This document shows, piece after piece, positions 34,897-42,230 of a stretch of DNA of 51,069 bases. Both the position numbers and the translations under genes were made by a program. Source of the stretch: Herbidospora galbida. Its GTDB lineage: Bacteria; Actinomycetota; Actinomycetes; Streptosporangiales; Streptosporangiaceae. Where the stretch lies: assembly GCF_005233835.1 (NCBI RefSeq), contig NZ_SZQA01000045.1, forward strand, positions 1 to 51,069, in the 5' to 3' direction. A model generated the notes under the pieces. That model was not told the origin of the DNA. It did no database searches and was given only the letters and a program-made list of their open reading frames with translations. Each line of letters begins with the position of its first letter. Positions within the stretch are counted from its first letter, which is position 1.

Positions 34897-35927
34897 TGGC
34901 GCTGGAGGAGACGCTGCGCGCGGTCCTGGTCCAGGGCGGGACCGCGCCCGCCGCCCTGACGCGGGGCTTCCTGGCCGGGCTGCGCACGGCGCTGGCCGAC
35001 CTCCCGGCCGGCCCGGGAACGGCCGAACTGGCCGCCGACCTCGACGCCGTGCTGGCCGCGCCGGCGCCGGAGCAGCCGGTCGCGGTCGTGACGGCCGCCA
35101 GCCCGCTGCGCGACGCCCTGCTCGACCTGGCCGAGCGGCTGGCGCCGGGGTCCACCTCGCCCTCGCACGACGAGGGCGCGCTGTGGACCGCCGTCCACCT
35201 CAACGCGCTGCGCCTGTCGCGGCGCGAGGCCGACCTGGTGCGCCGGGCCGCAGAGGAGGCCGCCGTCCGGTCGGGGGCCAAGCTCGGCAGGCCCGGGGCG
35301 GCGGTCACCCTGCACGGGCCCAAGGACGAACGGCTGATCCCGGCGCTGAAGGTCGACGGCCGCGCGGTCGCGCCCGGCCTGGCGGTGGCGGTCGGCGGCG
35401 CGCCGAAGACCACCGGCCCGGTCCCGGCCGAGATGGCGGCGTTCGCGGCGATGGTGCCGGTGCTGGCCGGGCTCGACCCCGGGCTGCACCACTGTCTCCA
35501 GGCGCTGGAGTTCTCCGGCCTGCGCGGCCTGGCCGAACCGGCCGCCCGGACCGGCTACGTGGGCCATCTGAACAGCCGCCTGGAGGAGGTCGCCGGTCAG
35601 CGGAGGCACTCGGGTCCGTGGCTGGAGTCGGTGGTCCGCCTGCACGAGGCGCTGTGCTCGGTGGTGCACCTGCCGCCCGCGCCGGAGGACTCGTGGTGGG
35701 GGGAGTGGCGGGTGGCCTGCAACGACGCCCTGTCCGACGCCGCGCTCGACTCGGGCGCCGGGACGGTCAAGTTCCCGCCCGGCCGCTACCGCTCGGTCGA
35801 CGACCTGACCCGCCACGACATCGCCATCCACTACCCGGAACGGCCCGGCCAGGTGCTGGCGTGCGTGCGGGCGTGGTCGAGCGTGCACGGGATCGAGTCC
35901 CCGGGGCGGGTCATCTATGCCAGCTGA
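34896..35927 (+). CDS. Third gene of the SrfC/SrfB-like operon, unknown family
   Basis: A 343-aa soluble-looking protein rich in Ala, Leu and Arg. The N-terminal about 140 residues are predicted helical; the middle has a PALKVDGRAVAPGLAVAVGG strand-turn; the C-terminal part contains WWGEWRVACNDALSDAAL and KFPPGRYRSVDDLTRHDIAI. No catalytic motif or transmembrane segment is evident and I recognise no domain. Its ATG overlaps the SrfB-like stop (TGATG) and its end overlaps the next gene by 11 bp, so it is produced together with the ATPase; an adaptor role is a guess. Confidence 0.7.
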   Translation: MALEETLRAVLVQGGTAPAALTRGFLAGLRTALADLPAGPGTAELAADLDAVLAAPAPEQPVAVVTAASPLRDALLDLAERLAPGSTSPSHDEGALWTAVHLNALRLSRREADLVRRAAEEAAVRSGAKLGRPGAAVTLHGPKDERLIPALKVDGRAVAPGLAVAVGGAPKTTGPVPAEMAAFAAMVPVLAGLDPGLHHCLQALEFSGLRGLAEPAARTGYVGHLNSRLEEVAGQRRHSGPWLESVVRLHEALCSVVHLPPAPEDSWWGEWRVACNDALSDAALDSGAGTVKFPPGRYRSVDDLTRHDIAIHYPERPGQVLACVRAWSSVHGIESPGRVIYAS

Positions 35928-36459
35928 CCTGGTCGCCTGGCCGTCCGACGACGACTACGTCCGGGCGCTGAGCCGCTCGGCGGAGTTCGGCGCGGGGGAA
36001 CTGCGCGGCGCCTGGGTGGCCATGGACGGCCCCGACCGGCCGCGCAGCTTCCCCTGGCCGGGCGGCATCGGGTTCGAGGTGAGCGCCGAGAGCGAACTCG
36101 TGCTGCTCTGCTTCACCTCGGCGGCGGCCTCCGACCGCTGCCACCGGCTGGCGGCCGAGGGGACCGGCGCGCTGCACTGGCACCACCGGGGCGTCTCGAT
36201 GGACGGGCGGTGGATCCCGGTCGCCACCCACGAGCGGGTCACCTTCGACCCCCGGACCGCCTTCTGGGCCGAGCCCGCCGCCGACGACACCCGGGAACTC
36301 CGCATCCCGCGGATCCCGACGGCCACCACGATCGAGCCGGCCGCGCCGCCGCCCCCGCCCGCCGTGCCCCGGCCCGTGCCGCCGGCCTGGCTGGTGCCGG
36401 TCGTGGCCGCGATCGTCGCCCTGGCCCTGGCCGGGCTCGTGCTCGTGTCGCTGGCATGA
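35917..36459 (+). CDS. C-terminally anchored membrane protein of the SrfC/SrfB-like operon
   Basis: A 180-aa protein with a soluble N-terminal domain of about 130 residues (AWVAMDGPDRPRSF, SELVLLCFTSAA, then HWHHRGVSMDGRWIPVATH), a Pro-rich linker (EPAAPPPPPAVPRPVPP) and a single C-terminal transmembrane helix ending about at the stop, so a tail-anchored topology with the domain in the cytoplasm. It overlaps both neighbours (11 bp and ATGA). No family recognised. It could tether the GTPase/ATPase pair to the membrane. Confidence 0.7.
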   Translation: MPADLVAWPSDDDYVRALSRSAEFGAGELRGAWVAMDGPDRPRSFPWPGGIGFEVSAESELVLLCFTSAAASDRCHRLAAEGTGALHWHHRGVSMDGRWIPVATHERVTFDPRTAFWAEPAADDTRELRIPRIPTATTIEPAAPPPPPAVPRPVPPAWLVPVVAAIVALALAGLVLVSLA

Positions 36460-37001
36460 CGCGCGGCCGTGCGCTCGTCGCGCTCGTCTGCGTGCTGGCC
36501 GTCCTCGTCGTCGCCCAGACGCTGGTCGCCCGCGCCAAGGTGGCCGCGCTGCGCGACACGATCGAGGTGTACGAGACCCAGGGGGTCGTCTCCGCCTCCA
36601 CCCTGGCCGGCGCGCTCGTCCGCGAGAAGGTCGTGTTCGAGCTGGCGAACACGCGGTGCGAGGGCCTGACGGAGTGCCGGCCGACGAAGCCGGTCACCGT
36701 CGAGCCGTGCGACGGCGGCCTGTGCGTGTCGCACGACTGGTCCGGCCGCAAGCAGGTCGCGGTCGTCGACGGCGAGGCCGCGGGCGTGCCCCGCGCCGGC
36801 GACTTCAGCTGCGACGGGGCCGACAACGGCGACGACTACCGCTGGCGGTTCACCTTCACCCCGACCCGGGCCGCCTTCGACCCAGGGACCGGGACGTGGT
36901 TCGTCACCGAGTTCGACGCCCGGCTGGAGGCGGTCAAGGACGACGCCGCCGCCTGCGGCGAGGTCACGACGGTCTGGGAGGTGACCGGCGAGCCGGTCTA
37001 G
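36456..37001 (+). CDS. Membrane-anchored extracytoplasmic protein of the SrfC/SrfB-like operon
   Basis: A 181-aa protein with an N-terminal helix (LVALVCVLAVLVVAQTLVA, uncleaved anchor or signal) followed by a short helical segment and an extracytoplasmic domain. Beyond the helix there are six Cys (CEGLTEC, CDGGLC, then FSCDG and AACGE), suggesting three disulfides outside the cell. FTFTPTRAAFDPGTGTWFVTEF looks beta-rich. No family recognised. Its ATG overlaps the previous stop. It is the last gene of the operon and ends at the converging lysE-like gene. Confidence 0.7.
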   Translation: MTRGRALVALVCVLAVLVVAQTLVARAKVAALRDTIEVYETQGVVSASTLAGALVREKVVFELANTRCEGLTECRPTKPVTVEPCDGGLCVSHDWSGRKQVAVVDGEAAGVPRAGDFSCDGADNGDDYRWRFTFTPTRAAFDPGTGTWFVTEFDARLEAVKDDAAACGEVTTVWEVTGEPV

Positions 37002-37633
37002 AGGCTCGTCGTCGCCAGCTTCGCCCCGAACCCCACGAACACCGCGCCCACAGCCGTCGTCAGCCCCGCCGACAGCACCTTCCGCTGCCGGAACTGCCCG
37101 GCCAGGAACGTCCCGCCGAAGATCAGCGCCGACAGGTAGAGCACCGAGAACACCTGCAGGATGGCCCCCAGGATCAGGAACGACAGCGCCGGCGCCGCGT
37201 ACGTGTGATCCACGAACTGGATGAAGAACGACACGAAGAACAGGATCGCCTTCGGGTTCAGCAGGCTGATGACCAGCGCTTTCCGGAAGGGGTCCGGGGA
37301 GAGCGCGGGCGTCTCGACCTCGCCCGTCACGGCGCGGGCCCGCCACGCGCCCCAGATCATCGAGAGCCCGATGTAGGCCAGGTAGGCCGCGCCCGCGTAC
37401 TTCACGATCGTGAAGACCAGCTCGTTCGACATGAGCAGGGACGCGGCGCCCGCCGCCGAGGCGAACATGAGCACCGAGTCGCCGATGAAGACGCCGGCCG
37501 CCGCGCGGTAGGCGTCGCGGACGCCGCGCTGGGCGGCGGTGGAGAGCACGAACAGGGAGTTCGGGCCGGGGAGGAGGACGATCAGGAACGCGCCGATGAC
37601 ATAGGTCCATATGTCGGTGATGCCGAAGAACAC
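36998..37633 (-). CDS. LysE/RhtB-family amino acid exporter
   Basis: A 211-aa protein with about six hydrophobic helices and the LysE-family signature LPGPNSLFVLSTAAQRG in the first loop, then VFIGDSVLMF and ISLLNPKAILFFVSFF. RhtB/LeuE-type proteins export amino acids such as leucine, homoserine or lysine. The start is GTG with a weak ribosome site. The stop overlaps that of the converging SrfC/SrfB-like operon by 4 bp. Confidence 0.88.
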   Translation of the reverse strand: MFFGITDIWTYVIGAFLIVLLPGPNSLFVLSTAAQRGVRDAYRAAAGVFIGDSVLMFASAAGAASLLMSNELVFTIVKYAGAAYLAYIGLSMIWGAWRARAVTGEVETPALSPDPFRKALVISLLNPKAILFFVSFFIQFVDHTYAAPALSFLILGAILQVFSVLYLSALIFGGTFLAGQFRQRKVLSAGLTTAVGAVFVGFGAKLATTSL

Positions 37634-37691
37634 GCGGTCACGATACTCCGGTCACTTTACCGATAATTCCTATATGTTTAGTATGAAATGT

Positions 37692-37820
37692 ATGACCGAA
37701 CCCCCCACTCGGCAGGAGAGCCGGACCCAGTTCAACGAGGACTGGGCGGCCACCGTCATCGGACTCGTCCTGCTCGTGCTCGTCATCGTCGGCGTCATCC
37801 CGCCGGGGCTGATCCCATGA
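37692..37820 (+). CDS. 42-aa membrane peptide, putative N-terminal piece of the YeiH transporter
   Basis: A tiny ORF coupled to yeiH through an ATGA overlap at 37817-37820. After MTEPPTRQESRTQ comes FNEDWAATVIGLVLLVLVIV, one transmembrane helix, then a short tail GVIPPGLIP. In longer Cons_hypoth698 proteins I recall a similar first segment (a ..EDW..V.IGL.. helix) at the N-terminus; here it is a separate ORF. In-frame ATG 37683 (MKCMTEPP) is an alternative start. No Shine-Dalgarno is visible, so a leaderless start is possible. Confidence 0.6.
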   Translation: MTEPPTRQESRTQFNEDWAATVIGLVLLVLVIVGVIPPGLIP

Positions 37821-38920
37821 CCGAGACCCGGCCCCAGTCCCAGGCCGAGACCCGGAGCCCCGTGCTCTACGTCGTCCTCGGCGTCGTCGTCGTGCTGGTG
37901 CTCGGCGCGGCCACCCGGTTCCTGGAGAAGAACGTCCCCGCCTGGTTCGAGGGCGACGTCGCCAAGGCCATCGAATATCCCGTCTACGCCATCGTCCTCG
38001 GGCTCATCGGCAACGCCGTCCTCACCGCCACCGGATGGCGGGAGCGGCTCGAAGGCGGCTTCCGTACCGAGTTCTTCATCAAGACCGGGCTCGTGCTGCT
38101 CGGGGCGTCCATCAACCTCAAGGTGATCGTCACGGCCGCCGGACCGGCCATCATCCAGGGCATCCTGCTCATCACCAGCGTGTTCCTCTTCACCTGGTGG
38201 CTCGCGGGGCGGCTCGGGCTCGACGACAAGCTGCGCGCGCTGTTGTCGGCCGCCGTGTCGATCTGCGGGGTGAGCGCGGCCATCGCGGCGGCGGGAGCCG
38301 TACAGGCACGGAAGGAGCAGCTCGCCTACACGGCCAGCCTGGTGATCGCGTTCGCGCTGCCGTCGATCTTCCTGGTGCCGTGGCTGGCCTCGGTGTTCGG
38401 GCTGACCGACGAGGTCGCCGGGGCCTGGATCGGCGGCAACATCGACACCACCGCCGCCGTCACCGCGGCCGGCGCCCTCGTCAGTGAGGACGCCCTCGCC
38501 GTCGCGTCGATCGTGAAGGTGACCCAGAACGCGCTGATCGGGATCGTGGTGATCGCGCTGACCGCGTGGTTCGCGTTCAGGGTCGAGCGGACGCCGGGCG
38601 CCAAGGCGCCGGGGGTCGGGGAGTTCTGGACGCGGTTCCCGAAGTTCGTGCTCGGGTTCGTGGCCGCCTCGGTGATCGCCACCTGGTATCTCGGCACGGT
38701 CTCCAGTGCCGAGGGCAAGGAGGTCATCGCGGTCGCCAACGACCTGCGGGTGTGGTTCCTGATCCTGGCCTTCGTCAGCATCGGCCTGGAGTTCAAGGTC
38801 GGCTCGCTCCGGGAGGCCGGCTGGCGGCCGGTCGCCGTGTTCGCCTCCGCCGCGGTGCTCAACCTGGTGCTCGCGCTCGGGCTGGCGCTGCTCCTGTTCA
38901 GCGGCTTCACTGTGACGTAA
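37817..38920 (+). CDS. YeiH-type putative sulfate exporter (Cons_hypoth698)
   Basis: A 367-aa protein with about ten hydrophobic helices. Family motifs are AAVSICGVSAAIAAAGAVQARKE with the conserved CGxSA, and AGAWIGGNIDTTAAVTAAGAL, a re-entrant-like GG-x-D-T segment. Members are annotated as sulfate or small-anion exporters; the true substrate is not certain. The predicted N-terminus starts directly with a transmembrane helix (after about 15 hydrophilic residues) and follows a tiny coupled membrane ORF. A strong terminator follows. Confidence 0.85.
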   Translation: MTETRPQSQAETRSPVLYVVLGVVVVLVLGAATRFLEKNVPAWFEGDVAKAIEYPVYAIVLGLIGNAVLTATGWRERLEGGFRTEFFIKTGLVLLGASINLKVIVTAAGPAIIQGILLITSVFLFTWWLAGRLGLDDKLRALLSAAVSICGVSAAIAAAGAVQARKEQLAYTASLVIAFALPSIFLVPWLASVFGLTDEVAGAWIGGNIDTTAAVTAAGALVSEDALAVASIVKVTQNALIGIVVIALTAWFAFRVERTPGAKAPGVGEFWTRFPKFVLGFVAASVIATWYLGTVSSAEGKEVIAVANDLRVWFLILAFVSIGLEFKVGSLREAGWRPVAVFASAAVLNLVLALGLALLLFSGFTVT

Positions 38921-38973
38921 ATCACATTCGGGCCGATGGAACGTGCCTCGCTGCGACATAATCCCTGGTTAAG

Positions 38974-39001
38974 GGTGGCGCCCCTTGTTGGGGGCGCCAC
39001 C
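38974..39001. terminator. Bidirectional hairpin terminator
   Basis: GGTGGCGCCCC (38974-38984) pairs perfectly with GGGGCGCCACC (38991-39001) around TTGTTG, between the converging yeiH and ABC permease genes. Confidence 0.8.
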
Positions 39002-39012
39002 GAGCGGTAACT

Positions 39013-40572
39013 TCACACCCCGACGTCGCGGCGACGGAAGCCCCACAGGCCCGCCGCCGTCAGGGCCACGGCCACCACGGCGAGCACGACCAGCGGAAGC
39101 GCGGTCACCTCGCCGCCGGGGAGGTGGGGCGTGTGGGTGAACGGCGACAGGTCGAGTACGACCTCGCTGAGCTGGAGCAGTGCGCCGATCTGTCCCAGCA
39201 GCAGGCAGATCGCCAGGATCCCCCACGCCACCGCCGACAACCGGGGCAGCAGGCCGAACAGGGCGACCGTCAGGCCCGTCAGGGTGGCCGCCGCCGGAGC
39301 CTGCGCCAGCGCCGCGCCGATCAGCCGGGGGATCTGGCCCATGTCGCCGACGTCCGCGCCATAGGTGAGACCCAGGCCGACCCCGATCATGAACAGCGCC
39401 ACGACCGGGCCGATCACCGCGAAGACGACGTGGCCGAGCGCCCACGGCACCCGCGCGGTCGCCGTGGCGAGCACCGGTTCGGCCCGCATCGTGCTCTCCT
39501 CCGAGCGCATCCGCAGCGCCGCCTGGATCCCGTACGCCGCGGCGGCGATGGCCGCGATGCCCAGCAGGGTGGCGATGAAGGTGTCGGTGAGCGACAGCCC
39601 GCCGCCCAGGCGCGCGAACAGCTCGGCCAGTTCGGGGTTGCCCGTGAAGGCCTCGGCCGCCCCGGACGCCGCGCCGCCGAAGGCGAGCCCGAAGACCAGG
39701 AAGCCGGCGCTCCAGCCGATCAGCAGCCCCCGCTGCAGCCGCCAGGCCAGCGCGAACGGGCCGGTCAGCGAGGTCGAGCCGGCCGGGCCGAGCCGGGTCG
39801 GCAGCATCCCGCCGCCCACGTCGCGGCGGACCGAGAGCCATCCGGCCAGCCCGGCCAGCAGCGCCGCCAGGCCGAGGGAGGCCAGCAGCGGCAGCCACGT
39901 CTCGTCGGCGAACGGCTGGGTGTACTGGCTCCATGCCAGCGGCGAGGCCCACGACAGGTTCGAGCCGGTCGCGTCGCCCGCCGCGCGGATCAGGTAGGCC
40001 AGCCCGAGCACGGCCAGCGCCAGCCCGCGCGCCGGTCCGGCGTTCTCGGTGAGCTGGGCGGCCACCGCGCCGACGCCGGCGAACACGATCCCGGCGAACG
40101 CCAGCGACATGCCCAGCAGCAGCGCGCCGCTCGTGAAGCCCATGAAGGCCGCGGTCAGCAGGCCCATCACCAGGTCGGCGGCGATCACGACGAGGAGCGC
40201 CGCGCCGAGCGGGGCGTGCCGCCCGACGACGGTCGCGGCGACGAGCTCCCGCCGCCCGGCGTCCTCCTCCGTACGGGTGTGCCTGATCACCACCAGCACG
40301 TTGATCAGCGCGACGATCAGCAGGGTCAGCCCGGCGCGCTGGGTGGCCAGGGCGCCGACGCTCGACCCGTAGATCGGGCCCAGCATCGCCTCGATCGAGG
40401 GGATGCCCGCCGTGGTCTGGGCGTAGAGGGCCCGGGACTCCTCGGTGGGCGTGAGCTCGGCGAAGCTGGCGGCGTACACGGCGGGGAGGGCGGCGAGGAT
40501 GAGCACCCACAGGGGGAGCAGGACCCGGTCGCGCCGCAGGATCAACCGGACCAGATGCCATCCGCCGGTCAT
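39013..40572 (-). CDS. ABC-type antibiotic/multidrug exporter membrane subunit
   Basis: A 519-aa protein with about twelve transmembrane helices in two similar halves (each opening with an HLV/R-type helix, first [19 protein letters not shown], second [19 protein letters not shown]). This duplicated permease plan is typical of the tetronasin-resistance (TnrB3-like) exporters. ATG 40572 overlaps the ATPase stop in ATGA; the frame continues upstream but that is shadow. Together with the next-upstream ATPase it forms a GbsR-regulated exporter. Substrate unknown. Confidence 0.85.
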   Translation of the reverse strand: MTGGWHLVRLILRRDRVLLPLWVLILAALPAVYAASFAELTPTEESRALYAQTTAGIPSIEAMLGPIYGSSVGALATQRAGLTLLIVALINVLVVIRHTRTEEDAGRRELVAATVVGRHAPLGAALLVVIAADLVMGLLTAAFMGFTSGALLLGMSLAFAGIVFAGVGAVAAQLTENAGPARGLALAVLGLAYLIRAAGDATGSNLSWASPLAWSQYTQPFADETWLPLLASLGLAALLAGLAGWLSVRRDVGGGMLPTRLGPAGSTSLTGPFALAWRLQRGLLIGWSAGFLVFGLAFGGAASGAAEAFTGNPELAELFARLGGGLSLTDTFIATLLGIAAIAAAAYGIQAALRMRSEESTMRAEPVLATATARVPWALGHVVFAVIGPVVALFMIGVGLGLTYGADVGDMGQIPRLIGAALAQAPAAATLTGLTVALFGLLPRLSAVAWGILAICLLLGQIGALLQLSEVVLDLSPFTHTPHLPGGEVTALPLVVLAVVAVALTAAGLWGFRRRDVGV

Positions 40573-41450
40573 GACGCCGCGCCCTGGTAGTGGCGCATGA
40601 AGAGCTCTTCGAGGGTGGGCGGCTGTGAGGTGAGGCCGCGCACGCCGGCCGTCGTGAGGTGCTTGAGGGTCTCGTCGAGCCGGTCGGTGTCGACCTCGAA
40701 GCGGACGCGGGTGCCGTCGACGACCAGGTCGTACACGCCCGGAATGGAGGTCAGGGGGGTGGCCAGGTCGGCGCTGATCGACGTGCGGGTCAGGTGGCGC
40801 AGGTCGGTGAGGGTGCCGGTCTCGACGGTCTGGCCGCTCCTGATGATGCTCACCCGGTCGCAGAGCTGCTCGACCTCGGCCAGGATGTGGCTCGACAGCA
40901 GGACCGTGCGGCCCGACTGCTTCTCCTCGACGATGCACTCGCGGAAGACCTCCTCCATCAGGGGGTCCAGGCCGGAGGTGGGCTCGTCGAGGATGAGCAG
41001 CTCCACGTCCGAGGCGAGCGCGGCGACCAGGGCGACCTTCTGCCGGTTGCCCTTGGAGTAGGCGCGGCCCTTCTTGCGCGGGTCGAGGTCGAAGCGCTCC
41101 AGCAGTTCGGCGCGGCGCTTGGGGTTCAGCCCGCCGCGCAGCCGGCCGAGCAGGTCGATGACCTCACCGCCCGACAGGTTCGGCCACAGGGTGACGTCCC
41201 CGGGCACGTAGGCGAGGCGGCGGTGGAGCGCGGTGGCGTCCTTCCACGGGTCGCCGCCCAGCAGGCGGGCCGACCCGGAGTCGGCCCGGAGCAGCCCGAG
41301 GAGGACGCGGATCGTGGTCGACTTCCCCGATCCGTTCGGGCCCAGAAAACCGTGCACCTCCCCGGTCCTGACCGTGAGGTCGAGTCCGTTGAGCGCGTGC
41401 GTCCGGCCGAAGGTTTTGTGGAGGCCGGACACCAGGATGGCGTTTTCCAT
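40569..41450 (-). CDS. ABC exporter ATP-binding protein
   Basis: A 293-aa ABC ATPase. It has Walker [11 protein letters not shown], signature [15 protein letters not shown] (SKGN variant), Walker [13 protein letters not shown] and switch [13 protein letters not shown]-terminal region of about 80 residues ([19 protein letters not shown] and beyond) is typical of multidrug/tetronasin-resistance ATPases. It is the first gene of the operon, divergent from the GbsR-like regulator, with an 18-bp palindrome 20 bp upstream of its start. Confidence 0.92.
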   Translation of the reverse strand: MENAILVSGLHKTFGRTHALNGLDLTVRTGEVHGFLGPNGSGKSTTIRVLLGLLRADSGSARLLGGDPWKDATALHRRLAYVPGDVTLWPNLSGGEVIDLLGRLRGGLNPKRRAELLERFDLDPRKKGRAYSKGNRQKVALVAALASDVELLILDEPTSGLDPLMEEVFRECIVEEKQSGRTVLLSSHILAEVEQLCDRVSIIRSGQTVETGTLTDLRHLTRTSISADLATPLTSIPGVYDLVVDGTRVRFEVDTDRLDETLKHLTTAGVRGLTSQPPTLEELFMRHYQGAAS

Positions 41451-41469
41451 GGTTCGGACCGTACGCTCG

Positions 41470-41487
41470 TTTCACAAACTTGTGAAA
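41470..41487. promoter_or_regulatory. Perfect 18-bp operator-like palindrome
   Basis: TTTCACAA-AC-TTGTGAAA, with perfectly complementary 8-bp arms, lies in the 83-bp gap between the ABC exporter and the GbsR-like gene, 20 bp before the exporter start. Spacing and symmetry suit a MarR/GbsR dimer. Confidence 0.65.
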
Positions 41488-41533
41488 TCCATGACGCGTA
41501 TGAATCGCATATATATTTCGGAGGGGAGGTTGG

Positions 41534-42004
41534 ATGCGAGACGAGGAACAGGTACGGATGGCCACCGAGCGGATGGCCATGGTGTTCACGAGCTGGGGTT
41601 TCCCCCGCATGGCCGCACGGGTGCTGATGACGGTGATGACCGCCGACGAAGACGCGCTCACGGCCGGCCAGATCGGTGAGCGCCTGGCGGTGAGCCCGGC
41701 GGCGGTGTCGGGCGCGGTCCGTTATCTGATGCAAGTGGCCATGCTGGAGAAGGAGCCTCAGCTCGGATCCCGCAGCGACGTCTACCGGCTGCCGGACAAC
41801 CCCTGGTACGAGGCGACGGCTCTGAAGAACGACCTGTTCATCACGCTGGCCAAGATGGCCGAGGAGGTCGCGCTGGCGCTGGGCGAGGACACCCCGGCCG
41901 CCCGCCGGGTCCAGACGATGAACGAATACTTCAAGTTCATCCACGAGGCCCTGCCGAAGCTGATCGACCTCTGGCGTGAGTACAAGGTCGAACACGGGCT
42001 CTGA
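41534..42004 (+). CDS. GbsR/MarR-family transcriptional regulator
   Basis: A 156-aa winged-helix protein. The HTH is DALTAGQIGERLAVSPAAVSGAVRYL, preceded by an N-terminal helix ERMAMVFTSWGFPRMAARVL that is characteristic of GbsR-like MarR relatives; a C-terminal helix (AALKND... to LIDLWREY) would dimerise. It is divergent from an ABC exporter and likely represses it. GGAGGGGAGG lies just before the ATG. A terminator follows. Confidence 0.88.
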   Translation: MRDEEQVRMATERMAMVFTSWGFPRMAARVLMTVMTADEDALTAGQIGERLAVSPAAVSGAVRYLMQVAMLEKEPQLGSRSDVYRLPDNPWYEATALKNDLFITLAKMAEEVALALGEDTPAARRVQTMNEYFKFIHEALPKLIDLWREYKVEHGL

Positions 42005-42036
42005 CTGACAGAGTGGTCTGACACATGTTGACATAG

Positions 42037-42059
42037 ACCGCCTCGGGTTCCGGGGCGGT
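42037..42059 (+). terminator. Hairpin terminator after the GbsR-like gene
   Basis: A 10-bp stem with one wobble (42037-42046 with 42050-42059) is followed by TTTCGT. The loop is 3 nt. It ends the regulator transcript 33 bp after the stop. Confidence 0.7.
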
Positions 42060-42132
42060 TTCGTCATGTTTCACCGGATACCGGGATGGGCCTTGTGAGG
42101 GCGGATCCGGCGGGCTACGATCCCCACAACTC

Positions 42133-42149
42133 TTAGGAAACTTTACTAA
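42133..42149. promoter_or_regulatory. Near-palindrome upstream of the chitinase operon
   Basis: TTAGGAAA-C-TTTACTAA is palindromic except for one base and lies 82 bp upstream of the first chitinase. Similar TTAGGAAA/TTTCCTAA sites occur upstream of secreted hydrolase genes in related actinobacteria as I recall them, so it may be a carbohydrate-response operator. Confidence 0.45.
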
Positions 42150-42230
42150 AAGAAGTCCTGAACCACTGCGTCAAGTCACCGGACGCGGCCACAGCTCTGT
42201 TCCCCCCACCCGTCCCACAGAGGTTGTGAC

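Noticed and set aside
36469-36669. Small plus-strand frame inside the last gene of the SrfC/SrfB-like operon.
   Set aside because: Out-of-frame shadow with an Arg/Ser/Pro-rich product; the overlapping gene at 36456 is coupled to its neighbour and has a clear anchor helix.
42012-42039. Possible DasR dre site (AGTGGTCT at 42012-42019 and TAGACC at 42034-42039).
   Set aside because: Only a half site is intact; the 16-bp palindrome consensus with adjacent halves is not formed.
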